A stretch of DNA of 11,141 nucleotides from an uncultured Oscillospiraceae bacterium (GCA_910587205.1 CAJULZ010000022.1:16114-27254); one strand, 5' to 3'; numbered from the stretch's first letter, positions 1 to 9,978 are shown. Program-made: numbers and translations. The notes: generated from the letters alone by a model not told the origin.

Positions 1-87
1 CCAGCCGCCGCGAAGCAGGGGCGGGCAGACGGTCCGCTGGTTGAAACGCGCAAATTTACGCACTTTGATTTTGTCCACTATATTCAC
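1..87 (-). CDS. Partial CDS, N-terminus only (unknown; faint SymE-like motif)
   Basis: This is a leftward reading frame that begins with GTG at 87-85 and runs off the left edge after 29 open codons. An AGAGGA Shine-Dalgarno sequence (minus strand, about 93-98) sits 4 nt upstream, and a second in-frame GTG follows three codons later (76-78). The translated start is basic (residues around KIKVRKFARF) and ends in a CPPLLRGGW stretch. The L-x-G-x-W pattern faintly recalls the strand before the core of SymE-type small toxins (AbrB-like fold), but 29 residues cannot establish a family. It is divergent from secA, and the two starts are about 100 bp apart. The good ribosome site and sensible codons support a real gene; the product is unknown. 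Confidence 0.45.
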   Translation of the reverse strand, partial: MNIVDKIKVRKFARFNQRTVCPPLLRGGW

Positions 88-96
88 AATTTCCTC

Positions 97-125
97 TTTT
101 TTCTTCCCTGTGCTTGTGATATACT
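97..125 (+). promoter_or_regulatory. Putative secA promoter (extended -10)
   Basis: TATACT at 120-125 is preceded by TGA at 117-119, giving an extended -10 element (TGnTATACT). The -35 region, 17 bp upstream, is only a T-rich TTTTTT (97-102), as is acceptable for an extended -10 promoter. Transcription would start near 132 and leave a leader of roughly 58 nt before the secA start codon. The call rests on consensus matching only. Confidence 0.5.
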
Positions 126-189
126 GTAGCAAGTTATGCTGGATTCATATACACTGCGATATATTTGGTATAGAAAGGACACGCAAGCT

Positions 190-2973
<2,784 letters not shown>

Positions 2974-2977
2974 GCGC

Positions 2978-3128
2978 TGTTTGAAAATTGGAAATATGCC
3001 CGCGGGGAGAGATTTTTTCGCCGGACGAAGCCGGTTTGGCGCAGGAATACTTTGTGTATTCCAAGGAAAATTGGCAAAGTATGGCGGAAAAAGAGCCTCC
3101 CTTTGGGCGTGTTCACAATTTTCAAACA
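2978..3128. repeat. 151-bp imperfect palindrome (MITE/REP-like element candidate)
   Basis: The secA-pgeF gap is almost entirely one nested inverted repeat. The outer arms TGTTTGAAAATTG (2978-2990) and CAATTTTCAAACA (3116-3128) are perfect over 13 bp. Further in, GCCC (2998-3001) pairs with GGGC (3105-3108), TTTTTTCGCC (3013-3022) with GGCGGAAAAA (3083-3092, one G-U), ATACTTTG (3047-3054) with CAAAGTAT (3075-3082), and CCAA (3061-3064) with TTGG (3071-3074). A GC-rich bulge at 3023-3046 carries its own small CCGG/CCGG stem. No target-site duplication is obvious. As RNA it would fold into one long hairpin and could end or stabilise secA mRNA. Its status as a dispersed element is inferred; only one copy is visible here. 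Confidence 0.6.
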
Positions 3129-3170
3129 AGCCCTAACCCCATCAATTTTTTAAATGACAAGGATTTGCCT

Positions 3171-3983
3171 ATGAACATCATCGAGCAGACCAAAAACGGC
3201 GTGACCTTCCTGTCCGCCGATGGCATCGACGCCGCCGGGGGCGCGGCCCACGGCTTCTCCACCCGGCGCGGCGGCGTGTCCCAGGGGATGTGGGCGTCGC
3301 TGAACCTGGGCGTCAGCCGGGGGGACGACCCCGACCATGTCCGGGAAAACTACCGCCGCTTTTTCTCCGCCATCGGCGCGGACGGCGCAAGGCTGGCCAT
3401 GACCAATCAGGTCCACGGCGGCGCGGTGCGCTGCGTCACCACCGCCGACGTGAAAGCCGGCCCCTACGACAAGGTGGGCTATGAGGCGGACGGCCTCATG
3501 ACCGACCTGCCCGGCGTGACCCTGCTGGTCTATTCCGCCGACTGCATCCCCATCCTGTTCTACGATCCCTGCCGCCGGGTGGTCGCCGCCGTCCACGCGG
3601 GCTGGCGCGGCACCGCCGCCGGCATCGCCTCCACCGCTGTGGCGCGGATGCGGGAGGTATACGGCTGCAACCCCGCCGATATCCTCGCCGCCATCGGCCC
3701 AGGCATCGGCCCGGACTGCTTCGAAACCCATGAGGACGTGCCCAACGCCATGACCGCCGCGTTGTCCACCGCCGTGCTCCAGCACATCAAAATCAAGGAA
3801 AACGGCAAGTTCGCCGTGGATCTCAAGGGCATCAACGCCACCCGGCTGGAACAGGAGGGCCTGCTCCCGGAGAATATCGCGGTGTGCCGGGAATGCACCG
3901 CCTGCCTGGGGGACAAATATTGGAGCCACCGGCGGCTGGGCACCAACCGGGGTTCCATGGCCGCGGCCATCCAGCTGGCATGA
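3171..3983 (+). CDS. pgeF: Multicopper-oxidase-fold laccase-domain protein (PgeF/YfiH/YlmD family)
   Basis: The 270-residue protein belongs to the PgeF/YfiH/YlmD/LACC1 family. Members have been described as purine nucleoside and methylthioadenosine phosphorylases or adenosine deaminases, as polyphenol oxidases, and in E. coli as a peptidoglycan-precursor editing factor; which activity applies here cannot be read from sequence. The three metal ligands are visible: H82 (TNQVHGG), C125 (SADCIPILF) and H142 (VHAGWRGT). Other family marks are the N-terminal HGFSTRRGGVS (27-37), AIGPGIGP (174-181) and the C-terminal CRECT...SHRR stretch (239-255). Length is normal (about 240-280). The ATG at 3171 is chosen for AAGGA (3159-3163), 7 nt upstream; a longer in-frame start would read through the palindrome. 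Its stop overlaps the next start (ATGA), indicating translational coupling with the lipoprotein gene. Confidence 0.93.
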   Translation: MNIIEQTKNGVTFLSADGIDAAGGAAHGFSTRRGGVSQGMWASLNLGVSRGDDPDHVRENYRRFFSAIGADGARLAMTNQVHGGAVRCVTTADVKAGPYDKVGYEADGLMTDLPGVTLLVYSADCIPILFYDPCRRVVAAVHAGWRGTAAGIASTAVARMREVYGCNPADILAAIGPGIGPDCFETHEDVPNAMTAALSTAVLQHIKIKENGKFAVDLKGINATRLEQEGLLPENIAVCRECTACLGDKYWSHRRLGTNRGSMAAAIQLA

Positions 3984-5518
3984 AAGGATCCGCCCGGCTG
4001 GCCGCGCTGTGCCTGTGCGCGGCCCTCGTCCTGTCCGGCTGCGGGGCCCCCGCGCCGGAGCCCACCCCTTCCGTCGCCCCCACCCCCACTCCTGCCCCTT
4101 CCGCGGAACCGGCGCGGTTCGGCCTGGGCTATGACCCCGCCGCCTCCCTCCACCCCATCACTGGGGACAGCCAGGTGAACCAGGAGCTCACCGGCCTGGT
4201 GTACCAGTGTCTGTACCATCTGGACAACTCCTTTGCCCCCCGGCCGGGATTGGCCGCCTCCGGCGTCCCCAGCGAGGACGGATTTGTCTGGACCTTCACC
4301 ATAGCCCCCGGCGCGCAGTTTTCCGACGGCACCCCCGTCACCGCCCTGCACGCCGCCGCGTCGCTGAACGCGGCCCGGACCGCCCCGCTGTACGCCGGGC
4401 GGCTGTCCGGCCTGACATCCGCGTCCGCTGTAGATGAACAGACGCTGGTCGTGGGGCTGTCCGCCCCCAACGGGAACCTGCCCGCCCTGCTGGACATCCC
4501 CGTGGTACTGGAACAGGAGGAGGGGCCCCCGCTAGGCAGCGGCTATTACCGGTATGAGAGCTCCAACGGGCGGTGGTACCTCCAGGCCAACCCCTTCCAC
4601 CCTGCCGCCGCCGCCCTGCCCTATACCGCCATCCCCCTCACGGAGGTGTCCGCTGCGGCGGAGCGCATCGCCGCCTTTGACAGCGGGGACATCACCGCCG
4701 TCACCACGGATTTTTCCTCCCCCTACGCCCTGGGGTATTCCGGCAGCTATGAGGCATGGGACTATCCCACCACCTCCCTGCTGTACGTGGGTTTCCGCTC
4801 CGCCGGGGGGCCGTGCCGCTCCCCGCTGGTGCGGCGGGCCTTTGCCCGGGCTTTTGACCGGGAGGGGCTGGCCGCCGTCCAGCTCTCCGGCCACGGGGAC
4901 CCGACGGAGCTGCCCATATCCCCCCTGTGCGGGGACTGGGACGGGGACGCCGCCGCCCTGCTGGGTTTCGACCTGGAGCAGGCCGCCGCCCTGTTGGATG
5001 AGGCGGGCTACCCCGTCAGCGAGGAGGACGGGCTGCGTTACCACCGGCGGGAGGCCCTGGCCGTCACCCTGCTGGTGAACAGCGACAACGATGCCCGCCA
5101 GGCCGTGGCCGGCCAGCTGGCCGAGGCCCTGGCCGGGCTGGGCGTGACGGTGACGGTGCAGCGCCTGCCCTGGGAGAATTACACCGCCGCCCTATCCGCC
5201 GGGCAGTTTGACCTGTACATCGGTGAAACCCGCCTCACCGGGGATTTCGACCCCTCCACCCTGCTTGCCGGGGCGCTGAACTACGGGGGGTATGAGAACT
5301 GGGAGCTCACCCAGGCCCTGGCCGCGTGGAAGGCGGCCCATGGGGAGGCCCGTGCCCAGGCGGGGGCGGCCCTGTGGGCCCTGTTTGCCCAGGACGCGCC
5401 TATCGCCCCGCTTTGCTTCAAGCGGGGCTCCCTGCTGGTGCGCTGGGGGCTGGCAAGCAACCTGACCCCTACCCGGGCCAACCCCTACTACCGCATGGAG
5501 GAATGGACGACGGGATAG
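3980..5518 (+). CDS. ABC transporter substrate-binding lipoprotein, family 5 (oligopeptide/dipeptide type)
   Basis: This is a 512-residue exported lipoprotein. It has a short basic N-terminus, a hydrophobic segment (7-18), and the lipobox LSGC with the lipidated cysteine at 21. A Pro/Thr/Ala-rich tether (22-45) precedes a SBP_bac_5 (OppA/DppA-like) domain. The family pattern is clear at 106-122, where FTIAPGAQFSDGTPVTA matches the usual 'F-x-I-x-x-G-x-x-F-S-D-G-T-P-V-T-A', and again in the C-terminal half (VRRAFARAFDRE; AAALLDEAGYP). Such proteins hand peptides, nickel or other small ligands to a membrane permease. No permease or ATPase genes are adjacent, so it is an orphan binding protein or serves a transporter encoded elsewhere. 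The ATG is inside the pgeF stop (ATGA) with no evident Shine-Dalgarno, so translation probably depends on pgeF termination. The ligand is unknown. Confidence 0.9.
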   Translation: MKGSARLAALCLCAALVLSGCGAPAPEPTPSVAPTPTPAPSAEPARFGLGYDPAASLHPITGDSQVNQELTGLVYQCLYHLDNSFAPRPGLAASGVPSEDGFVWTFTIAPGAQFSDGTPVTALHAAASLNAARTAPLYAGRLSGLTSASAVDEQTLVVGLSAPNGNLPALLDIPVVLEQEEGPPLGSGYYRYESSNGRWYLQANPFHPAAAALPYTAIPLTEVSAAAERIAAFDSGDITAVTTDFSSPYALGYSGSYEAWDYPTTSLLYVGFRSAGGPCRSPLVRRAFARAFDREGLAAVQLSGHGDPTELPISPLCGDWDGDAAALLGFDLEQAAALLDEAGYPVSEEDGLRYHRREALAVTLLVNSDNDARQAVAGQLAEALAGLGVTVTVQRLPWENYTAALSAGQFDLYIGETRLTGDFDPSTLLAGALNYGGYENWELTQALAAWKAAHGEARAQAGAALWALFAQDAPIAPLCFKRGSLLVRWGLASNLTPTRANPYYRMEEWTTG

Positions 5519-5579
5519 ACCATTTCATATATTAAGCGCCCGGCGGCACAGTCCTGCCGGGATAAAGGAGAGAATTGGA

Positions 5580-8500
5580 ATGAGCCAGACAATCGGCAGC
5601 GTATCCCGCTGCTACGTCCGTAAGCGCCCCGGCTTCGACGTGGAGGCCCGAAAGCTGTGCCGCGACCTCCAGGAGCAGCTGGGCATCCAGTCGCTGGACG
5701 GCGTGACCATTTTCCACCGCTACGACGTGGAGGGGGTCGGCCGGGAGGTTTACCAGCAGGCCAGGGGAACGGTGTTTTCCGAACCGCAGATAGATACGGT
5801 ATACGAGGAGGATTTCCCCCGACCGGGGACAGCCCACGCCCTACTGGCGGTGGAGGCCCTGCCGGGGCAGTTCGACCAGCGGGCGGATTCCGCCGCCCAG
5901 TGCGTCCAGCTCATGACCGGGGGAGAGCGGCCCCTCATCGCCTACGCCAAGGTGTACGTGCTGGAAGGGGCCCTGTCCGCCCCGGAACTGGACAAAATCC
6001 GGAGCTACCTTATCAACCCGGTGGAGTGCCGGGAGTCGTCTATGGATAAACCGGACACGCTGGCCCAGGCCCATGCCGCCCCTGCCATGGTGGAGACGCT
6101 GGACGGCTTCACCCGGCTGGACGAGGCGGCGCTGAGGGCCGAACTGGACCGGCTGGGTCTGGCGATGGATCTGGACGACCTGAAATTCCTCCAGGCCTAC
6201 TTCCGGGACTGGGAGCGCCGGGACCCCACCATCACCGAGGTGCGGGTGGTGGACACCTATTGGTCCGACCACTGCCGCCACACCACCTTCTCCACCCACC
6301 TGGACGGGGTGGACATCCAGGACCCCAGGGTACAGGGGGCCTACGAGAGGTACTTGGCCGCCCGGGAGGAGGTCTACGGCCCGGAGAAGGCCAAAAAGCG
6401 CCCCCAGACCTTGATGGACATCGCCACCATCGGCGCCAAAGCGCTGAAAAAGCGGGGTCTCCTGCCCGAGCTGGACGAGAGCGAGGAGATCAACGCCTGC
6501 TCCATCCATGTCCCCGCCGTGGTGGACGGGGAGGAGCAGGACTGGCTGCTCATGTTCAAAAACGAAACACACAACCACCCCACCGAGATCGAGCCCTTCG
6601 GCGGCGCGGCCACCTGCATCGGCGGCTGCATCCGGGATCCCCTGTCGGGGCGGGCCTACGTCCATCAGGCCATGCGCGTCACCGGCGGCGGCGACCCCAC
6701 CGTCCCCCTGTCAGATACGATAGAGGGCAAGCTGCCCCAGCGGAAGATCGCCCAGACCGCCGCGGCGGGCTACTCCTCCTACGGCAACCAGATCGGCCTG
6801 GCCACCGGCCACGTGGCCGAGCTGTACCACCCCGGGTACATCGCCAAGCGGCTGGAGTGCGGCGCGGTGGCGGCGGCGGCCCCGGCCAGCCATGTCCGCC
6901 GTGAGCGCCCCGCAACCGGAGACGTGGTGATCCTGCTGGGCGGCCGCACGGGCCGGGATGGCATTGGCGGGGCCACCGGGTCCTCCAAGAGCCACAATAA
7001 GAAATCGCTGGCAACCATGGCCAGCGAGGTGCAGAAGGGCAACGCCCCCGAGGAGCGCAAGCTCCAGCGCCTGTTCCGGGACGAGAACGTCACCCGGATG
7101 ATCAAGCGGTGCAACGACTTCGGCGCGGGGGGCGTGTCGGTGGCCATCGGCGAGCTGGCCGACGGGCTGGCCATCGACCTGGACGCGGTGCGCAAGAAGT
7201 ACGACGGCCTGGACGGCACCGAGCTTGCCATCTCCGAGAGCCAGGAGCGTATGGCCGTCGTGGTTGCTCCCGAGGATGAGGAGCAGTTCATCGCCATGGC
7301 TCAGGCGGAAAACCTGGAGGCCTACCGGGTGGCGGTGGTGACGGAAAGCCCCCGGATGGTGATGACCTGGAAGGGCCAGACCATCGCTGACCTCAGCCGG
7401 GAGTTTTTGAACACCAACGGCGCGGTGAAGCACGCCCGTGTGTCTGTGCCGGAGCGGGATTACCCCGTGGTGGGGCATGACTTTTCCAATCTGCGGGAGA
7501 TGGCGGCAAGCCTGAAGTGCGCCAGCCGCCGGGGGCTGGTGGAGCGGTTCGACGGCTCTATTGGCGCAGGATCGGTGCTCATGCCTTTCGGCGGCAAATA
7601 CCAGACCACCCCCGCCCAGGCCATGGCGGCGCTGCTGCCCACCATGCCGGGGGAGGAGACGGATCAGGCCAGCGTCATGGCCTGGGGCTGCAACCCGGAG
7701 TGGTTGTCCGCCGACCCCTTCGCCGGGGCCCGGGCCAGCGTCACCCTCTCCCTGGCGAAAATCGTGGCGGCGGGGGCGGATTACCATGACGCCTACCTCA
7801 CCCTCCAGGAGTTCTTCGAGAAGCTGCGGGACGACCCCGAGCGCTGGGGCAAGCCCTTCGCCGCCCTGCTGGGGGCGCTGGACGCCCAGCTCAAATACAG
7901 CTGCGCCGCCATCGGCGGCAAGGATTCCATGTCCGGCTCCTTCCTGGACCTGGACGTGCCCCCCACCCTGATTTCCTTCGCCATCGCCCCCGTCAACGCC
8001 GGGGGGGTGCTTTCTCCTGAGTTTAAAGAGCCGGGACACCCAGTGTATGTGTTCGCGGGCGGCCCCAAGGACCAGTCCGCCTGGGACGCTTTCCACAAGC
8101 TGGCCCAGGAGGGCAAGGTCAAGGCCGCTTGGGCGGTGGAGCACAGCGTGGCTGAGGGCCTGATGAACATGTCCTTTGGCAACAAAATCGGCTTCAAAGC
8201 CGACCCGGGGCTGGAACTGCTCTGGTACGCCCCTGCCCAGGGCTCCATCGTCGCTGAGCTGACCGGGGATGTGGACATCCCCAATGTGGTCCGGCTGGGC
8301 GTTACCACGGAAGAGCCCGTCGTCACCCTTTATCACAATGGAGACCTGCCCCCCCAGCAGCTCAAGGGCGAGGACTCCGCTTCCATCGACGAGCTGCTCA
8401 GGCTCAACGAGCAGGCCTTGGAGGAGGTCTACCCCACCCGGGCGGGCACAACCGAGAACGTGGAGACTATCACCTGGGACCGCCGCTCCCCCGCCGTGTT

Positions 8501-9314
8501 TGACGGCGAGATTGCCCGCCCCCGGGTGGTCATCCCTGTGTTCCCCGGCACCAACTGCGAGTACGACTCCGTCCGGGCCTGCCTGCGGGCGGGGATGGAC
8601 GCGGAAACGGTGGTCATCCGCAACCTTACCCCCCAGGCGCTGGCGGACTCCGCCCTGGAGCTGGAAAAGGCCATCAAGAACGCCCAGATCCTGTTCCTCC
8701 CCGGCGGCTTTTCCGGCGGGGACGAGCCGGAGGGTTCCGCCAAGCTGATCATATCCTTCTTCCGCAACCCCCGGCTCACCGACGCGGTGCACGACCTGCT
8801 GAAGCGCCGGGACGGGCTGATGCTGGGTATCTGCAACGGCTTCCAGGCCCTTTTGAAGCTGGGCCTGCTGCCCCGGGGAGAGATCTCCCCAGTGGACGAA
8901 AACAGCCCCACCCTGACCTACAACCTGATCGGCCGGCACCAGAGCCGGTACGTCACCACCAGGGTGTGTTCGGTGAAGTCCCCCTGGATGCTGCTCAGCC
9001 ACATGGGCGACCTCCACACCATCCCCGTGTCCCACGGCGAAGGGCGGTTCGTCGCCCCCCGGCCGGTGCTGGATCAGCTCATCGCGGGCGGCCAAGTGGC
9101 CACCCAGTACGTGGACGCCGCAGGCGTGCCGTCTATGGATATCTCCGTCAACCCCAACGGCTCTATGTGTGCCATCGAGGGCGTCTTCTCCCCCGACGGC
9201 CGGGTGTTCGGCAAGATGGGCCACTCCGAACGGCGGGGCGAGTTTGTGGCGAAGAATATTCCCGGCGAGAAGTTCCAACCTATTTTCGATTCCGGCGCGC
9301 TGTATTTCAGATAA
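5580..9314 (+). CDS. purL: Phosphoribosylformylglycinamidine synthase, single-chain (PurL with fused glutaminase)
   Basis: The enzyme converts FGAR, glutamine and ATP to FGAM, the fourth step of de novo purine synthesis in the cytosol. The 1244-residue chain fits the large one-polypeptide clade found in Clostridia rather than the split PurS/PurQ/PurL form. Visible in order are an N-terminal PurS-like region (about 1-150), the first ATP-grasp-like AIRS half beginning with YWSDHCRHTTF (227-237) and ETHNHPTEIEPFGG (329-342), a second AIRS half with AIGGKDSMSG (about 778-787), and a class I glutaminase from about 980 (VIPVFPGTNCEYDS). The glutaminase triad is C1085 (GICNGF), H1215 and E1217 (HSERRGEF). 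AAAGGAG (5564-5570) lies 9 nt before the ATG. It follows the lipoprotein gene by 61 bp, so co-transcription is possible. A weak 6-bp stem (5539-5544/5556-5561) is the only structure seen in that gap; no purine riboswitch fits. Confidence 0.97.
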   Translation: MSQTIGSVSRCYVRKRPGFDVEARKLCRDLQEQLGIQSLDGVTIFHRYDVEGVGREVYQQARGTVFSEPQIDTVYEEDFPRPGTAHALLAVEALPGQFDQRADSAAQCVQLMTGGERPLIAYAKVYVLEGALSAPELDKIRSYLINPVECRESSMDKPDTLAQAHAAPAMVETLDGFTRLDEAALRAELDRLGLAMDLDDLKFLQAYFRDWERRDPTITEVRVVDTYWSDHCRHTTFSTHLDGVDIQDPRVQGAYERYLAAREEVYGPEKAKKRPQTLMDIATIGAKALKKRGLLPELDESEEINACSIHVPAVVDGEEQDWLLMFKNETHNHPTEIEPFGGAATCIGGCIRDPLSGRAYVHQAMRVTGGGDPTVPLSDTIEGKLPQRKIAQTAAAGYSSYGNQIGLATGHVAELYHPGYIAKRLECGAVAAAAPASHVRRERPATGDVVILLGGRTGRDGIGGATGSSKSHNKKSLATMASEVQKGNAPEERKLQRLFRDENVTRMIKRCNDFGAGGVSVAIGELADGLAIDLDAVRKKYDGLDGTELAISESQERMAVVVAPEDEEQFIAMAQAENLEAYRVAVVTESPRMVMTWKGQTIADLSREFLNTNGAVKHARVSVPERDYPVVGHDFSNLREMAASLKCASRRGLVERFDGSIGAGSVLMPFGGKYQTTPAQAMAALLPTMPGEETDQASVMAWGCNPEWLSADPFAGARASVTLSLAKIVAAGADYHDAYLTLQEFFEKLRDDPERWGKPFAALLGALDAQLKYSCAAIGGKDSMSGSFLDLDVPPTLISFAIAPVNAGGVLSPEFKEPGHPVYVFAGGPKDQSAWDAFHKLAQEGKVKAAWAVEHSVAEGLMNMSFGNKIGFKADPGLELLWYAPAQGSIVAELTGDVDIPNVVRLGVTTEEPVVTLYHNGDLPPQQLKGEDSASIDELLRLNEQALEEVYPTRAGTTENVETITWDRRSPAVFDGEIARPRVVIPVFPGTNCEYDSVRACLRAGMDAETVVIRNLTPQALADSALELEKAIKNAQILFLPGGFSGGDEPEGSAKLIISFFRNPRLTDAVHDLLKRRDGLMLGICNGFQALLKLGLLPRGEISPVDENSPTLTYNLIGRHQSRYVTTRVCSVKSPWMLLSHMGDLHTIPVSHGEGRFVAPRPVLDQLIAGGQVATQYVDAAGVPSMDISVNPNGSMCAIEGVFSPDGRVFGKMGHSERRGEFVAKNIPGEKFQPIFDSGALYFR

Positions 9315-9321
9315 GAAGCGC

Positions 9322-9420
9322 GGAGGAGCAGACAATGAGGGCAAAAGCCCAGCCGCCGCGCAGCGGAGCGAGTTTTTCCCGAGTGGCAGCGAAAGCAGTC
9401 GAGCGTATTGTTCCCTTAAA
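9322..9420 (+). repeat. Possible dispersed intergenic repeat after purL, with small in-frame ORF
   Basis: Immediately downstream of purL a perfect GGAGGAG (9322-9328) sits 6 nt before an ATG at 9335. That ATG opens a 54-codon frame ending at 9499 that runs straight through the GC-rich hairpin at 9443-9478. The block contains a small hairpin, GGGC-AAAA-GCCC (9340-9351), then a purine-biased run of short GCAG/GCGA/GAGCG words. The composition resembles intergenic repeat material more than a gene. Its first 12 bases of GC-rich text (CCAGCCGCCGCG, 9349-9360) also appear at 1-12, which could be chance. I see no domain in the putative peptide, and the repeat status cannot be tested within this window. 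Confidence 0.3.
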
Positions 9421-9442
9421 ATTTTCCCGCATTGGAACGGCA

Positions 9443-9478
9443 GGGCGGGCGGCTGCCTATCCCGGCAGCCGCCCGCCC
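9443..9478 (+). terminator. Strong GC-rich hairpin between convergent genes, likely purL terminator
   Basis: The arms GGGCGGGCGGCTGCC (9443-9457) and GGCAGCCGCCCGCCC (9464-9478) pair perfectly over 15 bp around a six-base loop. It lies between purL (ending 9314, rightward) and the leftward ORF ending at 9487, where a bidirectional terminator would be expected. Neither side has a clean T-run: the plus side continues CAAGTGCCTTATTCTGTTT and the minus side CCTGCCGTTCC. It is therefore an imperfect intrinsic terminator at best. Confidence 0.6.
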
Positions 9479-9486
9479 CAAGTGCC

Positions 9487-9867
9487 TTATTCTGTTTGAT
9501 CCAGCGAAATGAGCAGGTAGTCGATCCCCTTGGAGATAGTACCCTCGATATCGAAGTCCCAGCCGCTGAAGGTGGTGTTCCGCAGCGTCGCCCGCATATC
9601 GGAGGCAAAGGCCCGGACGTCAAATTTGCCGTCCAGCGCGGCGTCCCACCGGGATTGCAGGATATGCACAGTGTCTCCCTTGAACCAATCATCGAAAAAA
9701 TAGGTCTCGGGCAACTGCTGTACTATGGCAAATACAAAAGTGGATGCGCCATCCCTTCCAAGTTTGCTACTCAGCACCCCTGACTGATACAGTTCCCCCT
9801 GCATATTCAAAAAGCTCCGCAGGGTATCCTTACCCGCGTATTTTTGGAAGTGTTTTCCCCGACGCAC
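9487..9867 (-). CDS. Hypothetical protein, probably 5'-truncated fragment
   Basis: A leftward open frame of up to 126 codons, with GTG at 9867 as the outermost start and TAA at 9487. I do not recognise the family. It contains an aromatic stretch (ETYFFDDWFKGD, about 54-65), a helix-like ILQSRWDAALDG segment and a C-terminal FSGWDFDIEG motif (about 99-108), with no signal peptide, transmembrane segment or cysteine pair. No Shine-Dalgarno precedes the GTG; an internal ATG at 9804 (residue 22) has only a weak GGAG 10 nt upstream. The frame remains open without a start codon right back to the stop of the upstream regulator gene. The text looks protein-like across the first 21 codons, so a lost 5' end is the simplest reading. 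Base composition is visibly less GC-rich than purL, hinting at a foreign or decaying gene. Confidence 0.45.
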   Translation of the reverse strand: MRRGKHFQKYAGKDTLRSFLNMQGELYQSGVLSSKLGRDGASTFVFAIVQQLPETYFFDDWFKGDTVHILQSRWDAALDGKFDVRAFASDMRATLRNTTFSGWDFDIEGTISKGIDYLLISLDQTE

Positions 9868-9896
9868 ATGTCGCCCGGGAAAACGGATTTTATTTT

Positions 9897-9916
9897 TTCG
9901 CGCCTGCGGGCGCGAA
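9897..9916. other. Perfect 8-bp hairpin flanked by a T-run
   Basis: TTCGCGCC (9897-9904) and GGCGCGAA (9909-9916) form a perfect stem around TGCG. The T-run lies on the 5' side in the plus direction (9893-9898), so it reads as A-rich after the stem on the minus strand and does not make an intrinsic terminator in either direction. A second stem, GGCTT-TTCCAC-AAGCC (about 9926-9941), follows. Together they fill the gap between the truncated ORF and the hairpin at 9941-9973 and may be part of a repeat element. Confidence 0.4.
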
Positions 9917-9940
9917 CTCTGCGAGGCTTTTCCACAAGCC

Positions 9941-9973
9941 CCAACCCTCCCCGCCGTTGGCGGGGAGGGTTGG
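9941..9973 (+). terminator. 15-bp perfect hairpin with T-tract on the plus side
   Basis: CCAACCCTCCCCGCC (9941-9955) pairs perfectly with GGCGGGGAGGGTTGG (9959-9973) around a GTT loop, followed on the plus strand by TTTATT. As an intrinsic terminator it is oriented rightward, although both neighbouring genes are leftward. Lying 5 bp beyond the stop of the regulator gene (9979), it may still end that transcript in the minus direction, but there it lacks a T-run. Orientation and neighbours disagree, which suggests bidirectional use or a remnant of a lost rightward gene. Confidence 0.55.
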
Positions 9974-9978
9974 TTTAT

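Noticed and set aside
136..189. An upstream in-frame ATG for secA
   Set aside because: The added residues do not resemble SecA, the site lies just after the predicted transcription start, and the ATG at 190 has a proper Shine-Dalgarno sequence.
2988..3170. A longer pgeF start reading through the intergenic palindrome
   Set aside because: The extension encodes the palindrome rather than family sequence; AAGGA at 3159-3163 marks the ATG at 3171.
5539..5561. A 6-bp stem (CCCGGC/GCCGGG) ahead of purL as an attenuator
   Set aside because: The stem is short, the loop is long and there is no T-run or competing structure; it is not convincing as regulation.
9335..9499. The 54-codon frame after purL listed as a firm gene
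   Set aside because: Despite its ribosome site it reads through a 15-bp hairpin and has repeat-like composition, so it is reported only as an observation.
6711..9692. A 993-codon open frame on the minus strand opposite purL
   Set aside because: It is an antisense shadow caused by high third-position GC. The opposite strand encodes a complete, motif-rich PurL, and this frame has no recognisable domain.
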